Assembly: GCA_013042925.1 (NCBI GenBank)
Contig: JABDPH010000511.1
Span: 1 to 15,487 of the forward strand
Direction of reading: 5' to 3'
DNA from: Eudoraea sp.
GTDB lineage: Bacteria; Bacteroidota; Bacteroidia; Flavobacteriales; Flavobacteriaceae
DNA: 15,487 nucleotides
Below are positions 8,171-15,181 of this stretch, one piece after another (within the stretch, counting starts at the first letter, position 1; each line of letters begins with the position of its first letter). The notes beneath the pieces were generated by a model that was not told the origin of the DNA, ran no database searches, and saw only the letters and a program-made list of their open reading frames with translations. The translations under genes were made by a program, and so were the position numbers.

Positions 8171-9307
8171 ATGAACCTATTTGATGAGATAAAAAAGAAA
8201 CTAAGTCAGGAGTTTATTGATATAGTAGAATGGATTGACACCACCAATGATACCATAGTTCACAGATTTGAACGCTATCAAAATGAAATTAAAAATAATG
8301 CCAAATTGGTGGTTAGAGAAGGTCAGAAAGCGGTATTTGTTAATGAGGGGCATTTGGCAGATGTTTTTAACCCGGGCACCTATACACTTAACACCAACAA
8401 CCTGCCAATTCTGACTACTTTAAAAGGATGGAAATATGGATTTGACAGCCCTTTTAAGGCAGAAGTTTATTTTGTTAACACAAGGTTGTTTACAGATGAA
8501 AAATGGGGCACAAAAAACCCGATAATGCTAAGTGATGAGCGTTTTGGGTTGACAGAGATACGAGCTTTTGGAACCTATAGTTTTAGAATTAGTGATCCTG
8601 GCAAGTTTGTAGTAGACGTAGTAGGTACAGATGGGAATTTTACGAATTACGAAGTAAATGAGCATCTTAAAAGCTTAATTGTGACTCGTTTTACGGATAC
8701 CGTTGGAGAGGCCAACCTGCCTTTGGAGTTATACGCAGCAAATACAAGTGAACTTTCTGATACTTGTCAGGAAGTCATGAAACCTGAATTTGAACGTGTA
8801 GGGATAGAATTGGAAAAATTCTATATAGAAAACGTTTCTATGCCGGAAGAACTGAAGAAAGAGATTTTTGAATACAGCAGATTAGATAAATTGGATTTGT
8901 CCAAACTCACTCAATTTAAGGCCGCCAAGGCAATGGAAGCCGCTGCTAAAAACGAAGGAGGTACTGCCGGAGCTGGCATGGGACTCGGCATGGGGTTTGT
9001 TCTGGCGCAACAAATGGGAACACTAATGGGTCAACCAACTCAGCAATCGGTTACTACGCCACAACCACAGGGAGCTGCTCTACCACCTCCGATGCCTGTT
9101 CAGGTGATGTATTACTATGCTGCAAACGGGCAACAACTTGGCCCCGTTTCTTTTGACAAATTAAAAGAACTGTTTGCAAACAGGACTATCAACAGAGATT
9201 CTCTGGTATGGAAACAGGGTCTTTTGGAGTGGACAGCTCTTAAAGAAATTGAAGAACTAAAGGCTTTTTTAGGTGGAAGTACCCCACCACCACTGCCACA
9301 AGAGTAA
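8171..9307 (+). CDS. SPFH (band 7) protein with C-terminal GYF_2 domain, YdjI-like
   Basis: 378 residues. The N-terminal two thirds (about 40-235) is a YdjI-type SPFH domain: AKLVVREGQKAVFVNEG (44-60), FNPGTYTL (66-73) and FGTYSFRI (133-140). A Gly-rich hydrophobic stretch follows (262-278, GGTAGAGMGLGMGFVL), then a Pro/Gln linker with ALPPPMPV. A GYF_2 domain is at about 313-367 (YYYAANGQQLGPVSF, then VWKQGLLEW), and the tail is TPPPLPQE. There is no signal peptide or clear membrane helix, so it is probably peripheral at the inner membrane face. The next gene encodes a zinc-ribbon membrane protein like B. subtilis YdjG. In that species YdjG, YdjH and YdjI form a complex that brings PspA to the membrane; no PspA gene is in this window. 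GYF_2 domains are presumed to bind proline-rich peptides. Confidence 0.88.
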   Translation: MNLFDEIKKKLSQEFIDIVEWIDTTNDTIVHRFERYQNEIKNNAKLVVREGQKAVFVNEGHLADVFNPGTYTLNTNNLPILTTLKGWKYGFDSPFKAEVYFVNTRLFTDEKWGTKNPIMLSDERFGLTEIRAFGTYSFRISDPGKFVVDVVGTDGNFTNYEVNEHLKSLIVTRFTDTVGEANLPLELYAANTSELSDTCQEVMKPEFERVGIELEKFYIENVSMPEELKKEIFEYSRLDKLDLSKLTQFKAAKAMEAAAKNEGGTAGAGMGLGMGFVLAQQMGTLMGQPTQQSVTTPQPQGAALPPPMPVQVMYYYAANGQQLGPVSFDKLKELFANRTINRDSLVWKQGLLEWTALKEIEELKAFLGGSTPPPLPQE

Positions 9308-9358
9308 CCCCACCCGGGATTTAGAAACACTTTACCAATTTTGCTGAATTTGGTAACA

Positions 9359-10447
9359 ATGCAAATGGAAAAAACCCAGTATTCAGAACAGAAAAAATCC
9401 TGTGCCAATTGTGGGGCAGAACTAAAATACAAGCCAGGTTCACATCAGGTTAAATGTGAGTACTGCGGATATGAAGAATTTATAGAAAAGGCAAAGCGAA
9501 GTTTTGAAGAACTTGAATTGCAACATTATCTTAAAGCCGTAGGAGATAATGCATATGACGCTACTATAGACCTGCTGCATTGTAAAAATTGTGGTGCTAA
9601 CCAGCATGTTGAAGAAAATTACAAGTCGCTTCATTGTGTCTATTGTGGAGAACCTCTTATTAGAGAGGATATAGAAAGAGAAGGCTGGATACTTCCTGGG
9701 GCGCTCGTTCCTTTTCAATTAAACAGCAAACAGGCTGGAAGGATATTCAAAAAGTGGGTAAAGGGATTGTGGTTTGCTCCAAATAAACTCAAGCGTGCAT
9801 CATTAGATCCGGAAGCCATGCATGGGCTTTATCTTCCTTTTTGGACTTTTGATGCAGAACTTGTAGCATCCTATGAAGGTCAAAGAGGAGATTATTACTA
9901 TGTTACCAAGACCTATAAAACTAAAAATGGAACTCAAACCAAACAGGTAAGAAAAACGCGTTGGACGCCCGCTTATGGCACGGTTGACGGTTTTATAGAT
10001 GATATACTAATCAGTGCTTCTGAGAAAAAACAACAAAAAATACCAGCGCAGATATCGCATTGGAATTTGAAAGAGCTTGCAACCTTTAATTCAAAATATC
10101 TCTCTGGATTTGTGACCGAAAAATACACTATTACCTTAAGAGAAGGACATCGCAAATCATTCCAAAAGGCCAAAGAAATAGCTCATTCATGGATACGACA
10201 AGATATTGGAGGTGATACACAAAGGATTCACCATTCAGATATAAAACTTTCAAATGAAACTTTTAAACATGTTCTTTTACCTGTTTATATAAGTTTCTAC
10301 AATTACAAAGGGAAGGAATATCACTTTTACATAAACGGGCAAACCGGTAAAATCCATGGTATTCGCCCTTATTCGTTTTGGAAAATATTCCTTCTCATAC
10401 TTTTTATTATGGCCATCATTGGAATTATTGCGATTTTTACCAAATGA
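9359..10447 (+). CDS. Double zinc-ribbon protein with C-terminal membrane anchor, YdjG-like
   Basis: 362 residues from the ATG at 9359. Four CxxC pairs form two zinc ribbons: C15/C18 with C33/C36, and C75/C78 with C93/C96. A middle domain of about 200 residues (GLYLPFWTFDAELVASYEG and onward) is typical of proteins loosely annotated as primosomal-protein-N'-like or TFIIB-type zinc-ribbon proteins. One membrane helix ends the protein (341-360, FWKIFLLILFIMAIIGIIAI), so this is a tail-anchored protein with the bulk in the cytoplasm. It follows the SPFH gene by 51 bp, as in YdjG/YdjI-type pairs, and its TGA overlaps the next ATG. The frame is open from a TTG at 9341, but the ATGs at 9359 or 9365 are better starts. 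A helicase or replication role is not supported: no ATPase motifs are present. Confidence 0.82.
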   Translation: MQMEKTQYSEQKKSCANCGAELKYKPGSHQVKCEYCGYEEFIEKAKRSFEELELQHYLKAVGDNAYDATIDLLHCKNCGANQHVEENYKSLHCVYCGEPLIREDIEREGWILPGALVPFQLNSKQAGRIFKKWVKGLWFAPNKLKRASLDPEAMHGLYLPFWTFDAELVASYEGQRGDYYYVTKTYKTKNGTQTKQVRKTRWTPAYGTVDGFIDDILISASEKKQQKIPAQISHWNLKELATFNSKYLSGFVTEKYTITLREGHRKSFQKAKEIAHSWIRQDIGGDTQRIHHSDIKLSNETFKHVLLPVYISFYNYKGKEYHFYINGQTGKIHGIRPYSFWKIFLLILFIMAIIGIIAIFTK

Positions 10448-11169
10448 GAACTTTAGTAATCGGAGACATACATTCGGGCCTGAAAGCTTTGCAACAAGTT
10501 TTGGAAAGGGCTGATGCCAGTGAGGATGATCTTCTTGTTTTTCTGGGAGATTATGTCGACGGATGGAGTGAGGCAGTCGAAACCGTAAATTTTTTAATTG
10601 GACTAAGAGCAACACACCAATGCATATTTTTAAGGGGAAACCATGATGAACTTTGTTATGATTGGCTTAGAACAGGAAAAGATAACCCTACCTGGTTACA
10701 ACATGGGGGTAAAGCGAGCAGGGATTCTTATGAGGCACTTGACGATGGTTCGCTAAGCGTTCACATGGATTTTTATAATAATCTGGACAATTTCTATCTA
10801 GATGATAAGAACCGTTTGTTTATTCATGCTGGTTTCACAAGCTTAAAAGGCATAGAATTTGAATATTTTCCTAAAATATTCTACTGGGATAGGACTTTAT
10901 GGGAACTGGCATTGGCCATTGATCCGGAACTCGCTGAAACCGACTTGTATTTCCCTCAAAGACTCTCCAATTACCATGAAATTTATATTGGTCATACCCC
11001 TGTAACAAGAATTGGCAAAAACAAACCGCATAGGGCCGCGAATGTCTGGAATATGGATACCGGGGCAGCTTTTAAAGGCCCTTTGTCCATAATGGACGTA
11101 GATTCCAAACAAATATGGCAAAGTGATCCGGTTTATCTTTTTTATCCAAATGAAAAGGGAAGAAATTAA
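10444..11169 (+). CDS. PPP-like metallophosphatase (ApaH/PrpA-type family)
   Basis: 241 residues with the calcineurin-like phosphoesterase motifs in order: GDIHS (D8, H10), GDYVDG (D36, D39), GNHDE (N66, H67, D68), HAG (H128) and GHTPV (H184). All expected metal ligands are present, so it should be an active two-metal hydrolase. Members cleave phosphoproteins or dinucleoside tetraphosphates; the sequence alone does not settle which. The PPP signature is normally GDxVDRG; here the arginine is replaced (GDYVDGWSE). The ATG at 10444 overlaps the TGA of the zinc-ribbon gene, so translation is probably coupled. The frame extends upstream to 10378, but those residues lie inside the preceding gene and are not family-like. 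Cytoplasmic, no signal peptide. Confidence 0.87.
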   Translation: MRTLVIGDIHSGLKALQQVLERADASEDDLLVFLGDYVDGWSEAVETVNFLIGLRATHQCIFLRGNHDELCYDWLRTGKDNPTWLQHGGKASRDSYEALDDGSLSVHMDFYNNLDNFYLDDKNRLFIHAGFTSLKGIEFEYFPKIFYWDRTLWELALAIDPELAETDLYFPQRLSNYHEIYIGHTPVTRIGKNKPHRAANVWNMDTGAAFKGPLSIMDVDSKQIWQSDPVYLFYPNEKGRN

Positions 11170-11232
11170 TATTTGAATTGCTTCTACAATAAATACAAGA
11201 TTTTATTGTCGTACTTTGTAAAAAAATTAAAT

Positions 11233-12228
11233 ATGTCTACGAAAAATATAAGGCTGGAGGTGATGCAGGCAATTGAACCCCAAGTTACCGGGTTTATGGA
11301 TTCATTTTTAATTCCTATTGATGAGATATGGCAACCTTCTGACTTTCTTCCCGATTCACAAAGTGAAAGTTTTTTTGATGAGGTGGAGCAAATCAGAGAG
11401 GAATCTAAAGAATTGGGATATGATTTTTGGGTTACTATGGTTGCAGATACGATTACAGAAGAAGCACTACCAACATATGAATCATGGTTAATGGATGTCG
11501 AAGGAATTAATCAGCACACAGAAGAACCAAGTGGTTGGTCTAAATGGGTTAGGGCATGGACAGCAGAAGAAAACAGACACGGCGATGTGCTTAATAAATA
11601 TTTGTATCTCTCCGGAAGGGTAAACATGAGAGAAGTTGAGATCTCAACACAGTACTTGCTTAATGATGGCTTTGACATTGGAACGGACAGAGACCCGTAT
11701 AAGAATTTTGTATATACGTCATTTCAGGAATTGGCTACAAATATTTCGCATAAAAGAGTAGGTCAGATGGCTAAGAAAAAGGGGAATGCCCTTCTGAGTA
11801 AAATGTGCAGCATAATTGCAGGTGATGAAATGCGTCATCATCTGGCATATAGAGAATTTGTAAAGACCATATTTGGGCAGGACCCCAATGGTATGATGCT
11901 TGCCTATGCTGATATGATGAAGAGAAAAATTGTGATGCCGGCCCATTTCTTGAGGGAATCTGGAGAAAGCATGGGACTTGCATTTGAAAATTTTTCCAAC
12001 TGTGCTCAAAGGTTGGGAGTATATACTTCTCAGGATTATATAGACATCTTTAATAAATTGAATCAGTATTGGGATCTCGAAGCAATAAGAAGCCTTTCAG
12101 ACGAGGCACAAAAAGCCAGGGATTATCTTTTGGGTATGCCGGATCGTTTGCAACGTATTGCCGAAAGAATGAAACTGAGTGAGGATCAATTCCGATTTAA
12201 ATGGGTAGAAGCCAATGGAATAGTATAA
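11233..12228 (+). CDS. Soluble acyl-ACP desaturase (stearoyl-ACP Delta9 type)
   Basis: 331 residues, homologous to the plant plastid stearoyl-ACP desaturase. The diiron ligands are in ITEEALPTY (E76 or E77), EENRHGD (E113, H116), SFQELA (E166) and DEMRHH (E199, H202). The family blocks NKYLYLSGRV, ADMMKRKI, MPAHF and AQRLGVYT are also present. It inserts a cis double bond into an acyl chain carried on ACP, so it supplies unsaturated fatty acids for phospholipids; position and chain length are not visible. The ATG at 11233 is preferred because the 20 residues upstream from a TTG at 11173 are not family-like. A TACTTTG element (11212-11218) lies just upstream without a good -33 partner, so it may have its own promoter, though the gap to the phosphatase gene is only 63 bp. 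A terminator follows the stop. Confidence 0.94.
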   Translation: MSTKNIRLEVMQAIEPQVTGFMDSFLIPIDEIWQPSDFLPDSQSESFFDEVEQIREESKELGYDFWVTMVADTITEEALPTYESWLMDVEGINQHTEEPSGWSKWVRAWTAEENRHGDVLNKYLYLSGRVNMREVEISTQYLLNDGFDIGTDRDPYKNFVYTSFQELATNISHKRVGQMAKKKGNALLSKMCSIIAGDEMRHHLAYREFVKTIFGQDPNGMMLAYADMMKRKIVMPAHFLRESGESMGLAFENFSNCAQRLGVYTSQDYIDIFNKLNQYWDLEAIRSLSDEAQKARDYLLGMPDRLQRIAERMKLSEDQFRFKWVEANGIV

Positions 12229-12230
12229 AT

Positions 12231-12260
12231 AAAAAAACCGGATTAGATCCGGTCTTTTTA
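12231..12260. terminator. Bidirectional intrinsic terminator
   Basis: ACCGGAT-TAG-ATCCGGT (12237-12253) forms a 7-bp stem with a 3-base loop. T-runs follow on both strands (12254-12260 on plus, and the A-run 12231-12237 read on minus). It lies between the stop of the desaturase (12228) and the stop of the convergent helix-hairpin-helix gene (12261), and serves both. Confidence 0.85.
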
Positions 12261-12782
12261 TTATAATTTACCATGCTTATGTTCTACCTGCCATTTGTTT
12301 AATTCTTTCCACTTGCCTTCATAACACATTTTCGCTTGCATTGGCCAGGATGCGGGATCATGGACTTTATAACGATCACCCCCTGAGTCTAATACTTGCT
12401 GGCATTTTGAAACAGTGGTTTTGGATAAGGCTTTCCAGGTTTTTATATCATAATTGTGAAAAAGGCCTTCGATCTTAGGACCAATGCCTTCAACAATTTT
12501 CAGATCATCCTGTTTAACGTTTTTACCCATTGCTGCTTTGGCGGCACTTTTGTCAAAAGGAATTTCCGAAGAAACCATTGCTAAACTCTCAGCGGCCACT
12601 TTTTTATTACATGCCGCTAGATCAGCTTCTAATTTTGCATTTTGATTCTTCAGTTCTATTAGCTCAGAATTATCGAGGGGTGTATTGCCTCCTTTCCCTA
12701 ATAAATATCCAAAAATAGCGCATAGAACACCTACAAGAATAGGGATGAGCCAACACCAGATGTTTATACTTTCCAAATTCAT
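12261..12782 (-). CDS. Membrane-anchored helix-hairpin-helix protein
   Basis: 173 residues. One N-terminal membrane helix (about 8-29, ending YLLGKG), then a likely coiled coil (38-65: ELIELKNQNAKLEADLAACNK), then a helix-hairpin-helix-like domain (about 90-135) around LKIVEGIGPKIEGLF. The C-terminal segment HDPASWPMQAKMCYEGKWKEL (141-161) is the usual ending of this family, annotated as predicted flap-endonuclease-like or rplU-associated HhH proteins. No nuclease active-site residues are recognisable. HhH domains normally contact DNA backbone or proteins, so a membrane-tethered nucleic-acid or protein interaction is the cautious reading. It follows a 66-residue membrane protein by 13 bp and ends at the shared terminator. 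The function is unknown. Confidence 0.75.
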   Translation of the reverse strand: MNLESINIWCWLIPILVGVLCAIFGYLLGKGGNTPLDNSELIELKNQNAKLEADLAACNKKVAAESLAMVSSEIPFDKSAAKAAMGKNVKQDDLKIVEGIGPKIEGLFHNYDIKTWKALSKTTVSKCQQVLDSGGDRYKVHDPASWPMQAKMCYEGKWKELNKWQVEHKHGKL

Positions 12783-12795
12783 AAGTTGATATTAT

Positions 12796-12996
12796 TTAGT
12801 TCTTATATAAAAATTCTTGCTTGCTTTTTTCAATTGTTTCAGGATTCATTGTGTTATTTACAACAGAAGAATCTTCATTGTGAAGAGTGGCAAAGCCGTC
12901 ATCTAATCCACATTGACTGCAATACATTACAAAAAAATAAATACCTGCCAAAATAGTAATTATAATCCCAAGCAAGTTGGTTGTCTTTTTTGTCAT
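12796..12996 (-). CDS. Small single-pass membrane protein of unknown function
   Basis: 66 residues with one membrane helix near the N-terminus (about 7-25, LLGIIITILAGIYFFVMY), preceded by positive charges (MTKKT), so the short polar C-terminal part probably faces the periplasm. A CSQC pair follows the helix. The opening MTKKT-NLLGI-ITI resembles the N-terminal anchor of Bacteroidetes OmpA-family proteins, but no OmpA domain follows here. It lies 13 bp before the helix-hairpin-helix gene and is likely cotranscribed with it. The start is the only ATG that fits. It is probably real, given its membrane helix and operon position, but I do not recognise a family. Confidence 0.6.
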   Translation of the reverse strand: MTKKTTNLLGIIITILAGIYFFVMYCSQCGLDDGFATLHNEDSSVVNNTMNPETIEKSKQEFLYKN

Positions 12997-13215
12997 GGTA
13001 GTTGGTAATTTGTCGTTCTGTATACAATGTATTAAAAAAATCTTAAATTTTGTTAAAACAGATGGGCTAAATACCTTGCACTATCTGGTTAACCCTCTAA
13101 TAATGACTAAGATGTTTCCTTTTAAAACAAATACAGGACATACCAAAATAGCTACCAATTACACACTTTTTGCAACCAATCATAACTTCCTCGCATAGAA
13201 ATAAACAACCATTTA

Positions 13216-13368
13216 GGATATTTGTTAAGACTAAGCTGTAACGCTATTTCTACCGGCGAGGCTCCGGTATTGAAATATTGATCTATTGCTATTTACTACT
13301 AGTTTGAATTAGTTTGGTTAGTTAAGAATCCCGTTGTTATTTATTCCATTAATAGCAGCGGTTTTTTT
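13216..13368 (+). ncRNA. Candidate small RNA ending in an intrinsic terminator
   Basis: A weak closing stem can be drawn: GGAT, TTAA and CTAA blocks (13216-13233) against TTAG, TTAA and ATCC (13318-13331), with small internal loops. Inside it is a stable hairpin TACCGG-cgaggct-CCGGTA (13251-13269). The strong terminator at 13331-13368 follows directly. No plus-strand gene precedes the terminator, so a short transcript is the simplest explanation. The 5' end is uncertain and no known RNA family is recognised. Confidence 0.3.
13331..13368 (+). terminator. Intrinsic terminator without an upstream gene
   Basis: CCGTTGTTATT (13331-13341) pairs with AATAGCAGCGG (13351-13361) over 11 positions, including two G-T wobbles, with a 9-base loop, followed by seven T. 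The orientation is plus; the minus strand has no T-run after the stem. Confidence 0.75.
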
Positions 13369-13477
13369 ATTATTCTGGTTATGCAATTCAATCTTCCAAC
13401 TTCATATTTTTTAGAAATGACAATATTGTAAAAATATTTTTCTGGCGAGAATTTAATTTTTTTATAAAACACATACA

Positions 13478-13527
13478 GGAACTCTAATCCCGTTTCATTT
13501 ATGCTTTAATGAAGCAGCTAAAGTTCC
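13478..13527. repeat. Interrupted inverted repeat after the aldehyde dehydrogenase gene
   Basis: GGAACT (13478-13483) and AGTTCC (13522-13527) flank an inner pair TTCATT (13494-13499) and AATGAA (13508-13513). It begins 18 bp after the stop of the minus-strand dehydrogenase gene. A TTTTA run some bases further on is too distant for a classical terminator, but a 3'-end hairpin for that mRNA is possible. Confidence 0.4.
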
Positions 13528-13544
13528 AGTAAGGATTATTATCT

Positions 13545-15098
13545 CTAAAGATCAAATTTTATACCCTGTGCTAAGGGTAATTCTGTAGTAAAGTTAATAG
13601 TGTTGGTTTGTCTCCGCATATATATTTTCCAGGCGTCGGAACCACTTTCACGGCCACCTCCGGTCTCCTTTTCACCTCCAAAAGCGCCCCCAATCTCAGC
13701 CCCCGATGTACCAATATTTACATTGGCTATTCCGCAATCACTGCCAGCTGAAGAAAGAAAATTTTCGGCTTCTCTTAAATTATTGGTCATAATGGCAGAG
13801 GAAAGCCCCTGTACAACATCATTCTGAATTTTAATGGCATTTTCTATATCACCTGAATATTTTAACAAATAAAGGATGGGCGCAAATGTTTCATGCTGTA
13901 CTATTTCATAGTTATTGTTGGCTTCGGCTATGGCCGGATATACATAACAACCACTTTCATAACCTTCGCCTTCCAAAACACCGCCTTCCACGATAAGATT
14001 TCCACCTTCTTCTACCACTTTCTCTAGAGCTTCTTTATACATGGCTACGGCATCTTTATCTATTAACGGTCCCACATGATTATTCTCATCCAGCGGGTTT
14101 CCAATTCGCAGTTGCTTATATGCAGTAACAATAGAATCTTTTACCTTGTCGTAAATAGATTCGTGGATGATAAGTCTTCTTGTAGAAGTACATCGCTGAC
14201 CGGCGGTACCAACCGCACCGAATACAGCTCCAATCACCGTCATTTTTAAATCTGCATCAGGGGTAACTATAATCGCATTATTCCCACCCAATTCAAGGAG
14301 CGATTTGCCAAGTCTTGCAGCAACGGCTTGTGCAACAATTTTTCCCATACGAATAGAACCTGTAGCGGAAATCAAAGGGATTCTTTTGTCAGTTGACATC
14401 ATTTCTCCAACTTTGTAATCGCCGTTTATTAAACAGGAGATTCCTTCTGGGAGTCCATTAGCTTTGAACACTTCAACAGCTATATTTTGACAAGCTATGC
14501 CACAGAGTGGTGTTTTTTCTGATGGTTTCCAGACACAAACATCCCCACAAATCCATGCAAGTGCTGTATTCCAGGCCCATACTGCGACAGGGAAATTAAA
14601 AGCAGAGATAATACCTACAATACCTAATGGATGGTATTGCTCATACATGCGATGCCCGGGTCTTTCCGAATGCATGGTAAGTCCGTGTAATTGCCGCGAA
14701 AGGCCAACTGCGAAATCGCATATATCTATCATTTCCTGAACTTCGCCAAGACCTTCCTGATACGATTTTCCCATTTCATAAGAGACTAACTTACCTAGAG
14801 GTTCTTTTAGTTCGCGCAGTTTATCTCCAAACTGACGAACAATTTCGCCCCTTTGAGGAGCAGGTTTTTTTCGCCAAATTTGAAAGGCCTCAGTGGCCGT
14901 TTCCATAACTTTTTCATAATCATCTAAGGAGGTGGTTTTAACTTTAGCAATTAAAGCTCCATCCACCGGGGAATAGGAGTCAATAATTTCCCCTGATGAA
15001 AAATAATCAGATCCTGTAGAGGTACCATTATTGATTTCCTTGATCCCTAATTTTTCTAATGCTTGGTCTATTCCAAAATCCGTGGCAACTAATGTCAT
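13545..15098 (-). CDS. amaB: Alpha-aminoadipate semialdehyde dehydrogenase (ALDH7 family)
   Basis: 517 residues. This NAD-dependent enzyme oxidises alpha-aminoadipate semialdehyde (in equilibrium with piperideine-6-carboxylate) to alpha-aminoadipate in lysine breakdown. Motifs: AFNFP with N168, WKPSEKT with K191, the cofactor turn ATGSIRMG (245-252), general base E269 in LLELGG, catalytic C303 in GTAGQRCTS, and ETFAPI (403-408). The ALDH7-specific C-terminal block NIGTSGAEIGGAFGGEK (461-477) followed by ETGGGRESGSDAWK matches human ALDH7A1 closely and is the substrate-recognition region. It is the full usual length and cytoplasmic. No lysine aminotransferase or Lrp-type regulator lies next to it in this window. 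The promoter and an inverted repeat are just upstream (15114-15142). Confidence 0.94.
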   Translation of the reverse strand: MTLVATDFGIDQALEKLGIKEINNGTSTGSDYFSSGEIIDSYSPVDGALIAKVKTTSLDDYEKVMETATEAFQIWRKKPAPQRGEIVRQFGDKLRELKEPLGKLVSYEMGKSYQEGLGEVQEMIDICDFAVGLSRQLHGLTMHSERPGHRMYEQYHPLGIVGIISAFNFPVAVWAWNTALAWICGDVCVWKPSEKTPLCGIACQNIAVEVFKANGLPEGISCLINGDYKVGEMMSTDKRIPLISATGSIRMGKIVAQAVAARLGKSLLELGGNNAIIVTPDADLKMTVIGAVFGAVGTAGQRCTSTRRLIIHESIYDKVKDSIVTAYKQLRIGNPLDENNHVGPLIDKDAVAMYKEALEKVVEEGGNLIVEGGVLEGEGYESGCYVYPAIAEANNNYEIVQHETFAPILYLLKYSGDIENAIKIQNDVVQGLSSAIMTNNLREAENFLSSAGSDCGIANVNIGTSGAEIGGAFGGEKETGGGRESGSDAWKIYMRRQTNTINFTTELPLAQGIKFDL

Positions 15099-15113
15099 TT
15101 TATAACTTTTAAA

Positions 15114-15134
15114 TCATAATTTGTTAGATTATGA
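15114..15134. repeat. Perfect inverted repeat at the aldehyde dehydrogenase promoter (operator candidate)
   Basis: TCATAAT, a 7-base spacer (ttgttag), then ATTATGA. It directly abuts the proposed -7 element on its downstream side, so it would cover the transcription start. The position and symmetry fit a repressor site; the regulator is not in the window. Confidence 0.45.
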
Positions 15135-15142
15135 CAAAGCTA
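15135..15142 (-). promoter_or_regulatory. Exact Bacteroidetes -7 promoter element
   Basis: TAGCTTTG on the minus strand (15142-15135) matches TAnnTTTG at every fixed position, 36 bp before the ATG at 15098. No clear TTG is seen at the -33 distance, so the promoter may be weak or activator-dependent. Confidence 0.5.
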
Positions 15143-15181
15143 CAAATAATAGTGATGATGTTACCCGAAAGTTATGGAATC

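Larger units (their letters stand above)
12997..13544. other. 548-bp gene-free region
   Basis: No convincing protein gene is visible on either strand. The region contains a strong plus-strand terminator, a small-RNA candidate before it, a 10-bp palindrome (ACAATATTGT, 13420-13429) and an interrupted inverted repeat (13478-13527). It must also hold the promoter of the minus-strand pair starting at 12996, but I could not pick one with confidence. Confidence 0.7.

Noticed and set aside
9359..10447. Replication or helicase role for the zinc-ribbon protein
   Set aside because: Similar proteins are sometimes labelled primosomal-protein-like, but no Walker or helicase motif is present and the C-terminus is a membrane anchor.
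11212..11218. TACTTTG as a firm promoter of the desaturase gene
   Set aside because: One base short of consensus and no TTG at the -33 distance; mentioned only in the gene entry.
12977..13198. 73-codon plus-strand frame at the edge of the gene-free region
   Set aside because: It overlaps the start of the minus-strand small membrane protein gene, has no family-like features, and its composition looks like translated AT-rich spacer.
13251..13269. GC-rich hairpin TACCGG/CCGGTA as a terminator
   Set aside because: No T-run follows on either strand; it is better seen as part of the small-RNA candidate.
13300..13317. Two TAGTTTG copies as tandem promoters
   Set aside because: They lack one spacer base of TAnnTTTG and sit directly before the terminator, so they would make no meaningful transcript.
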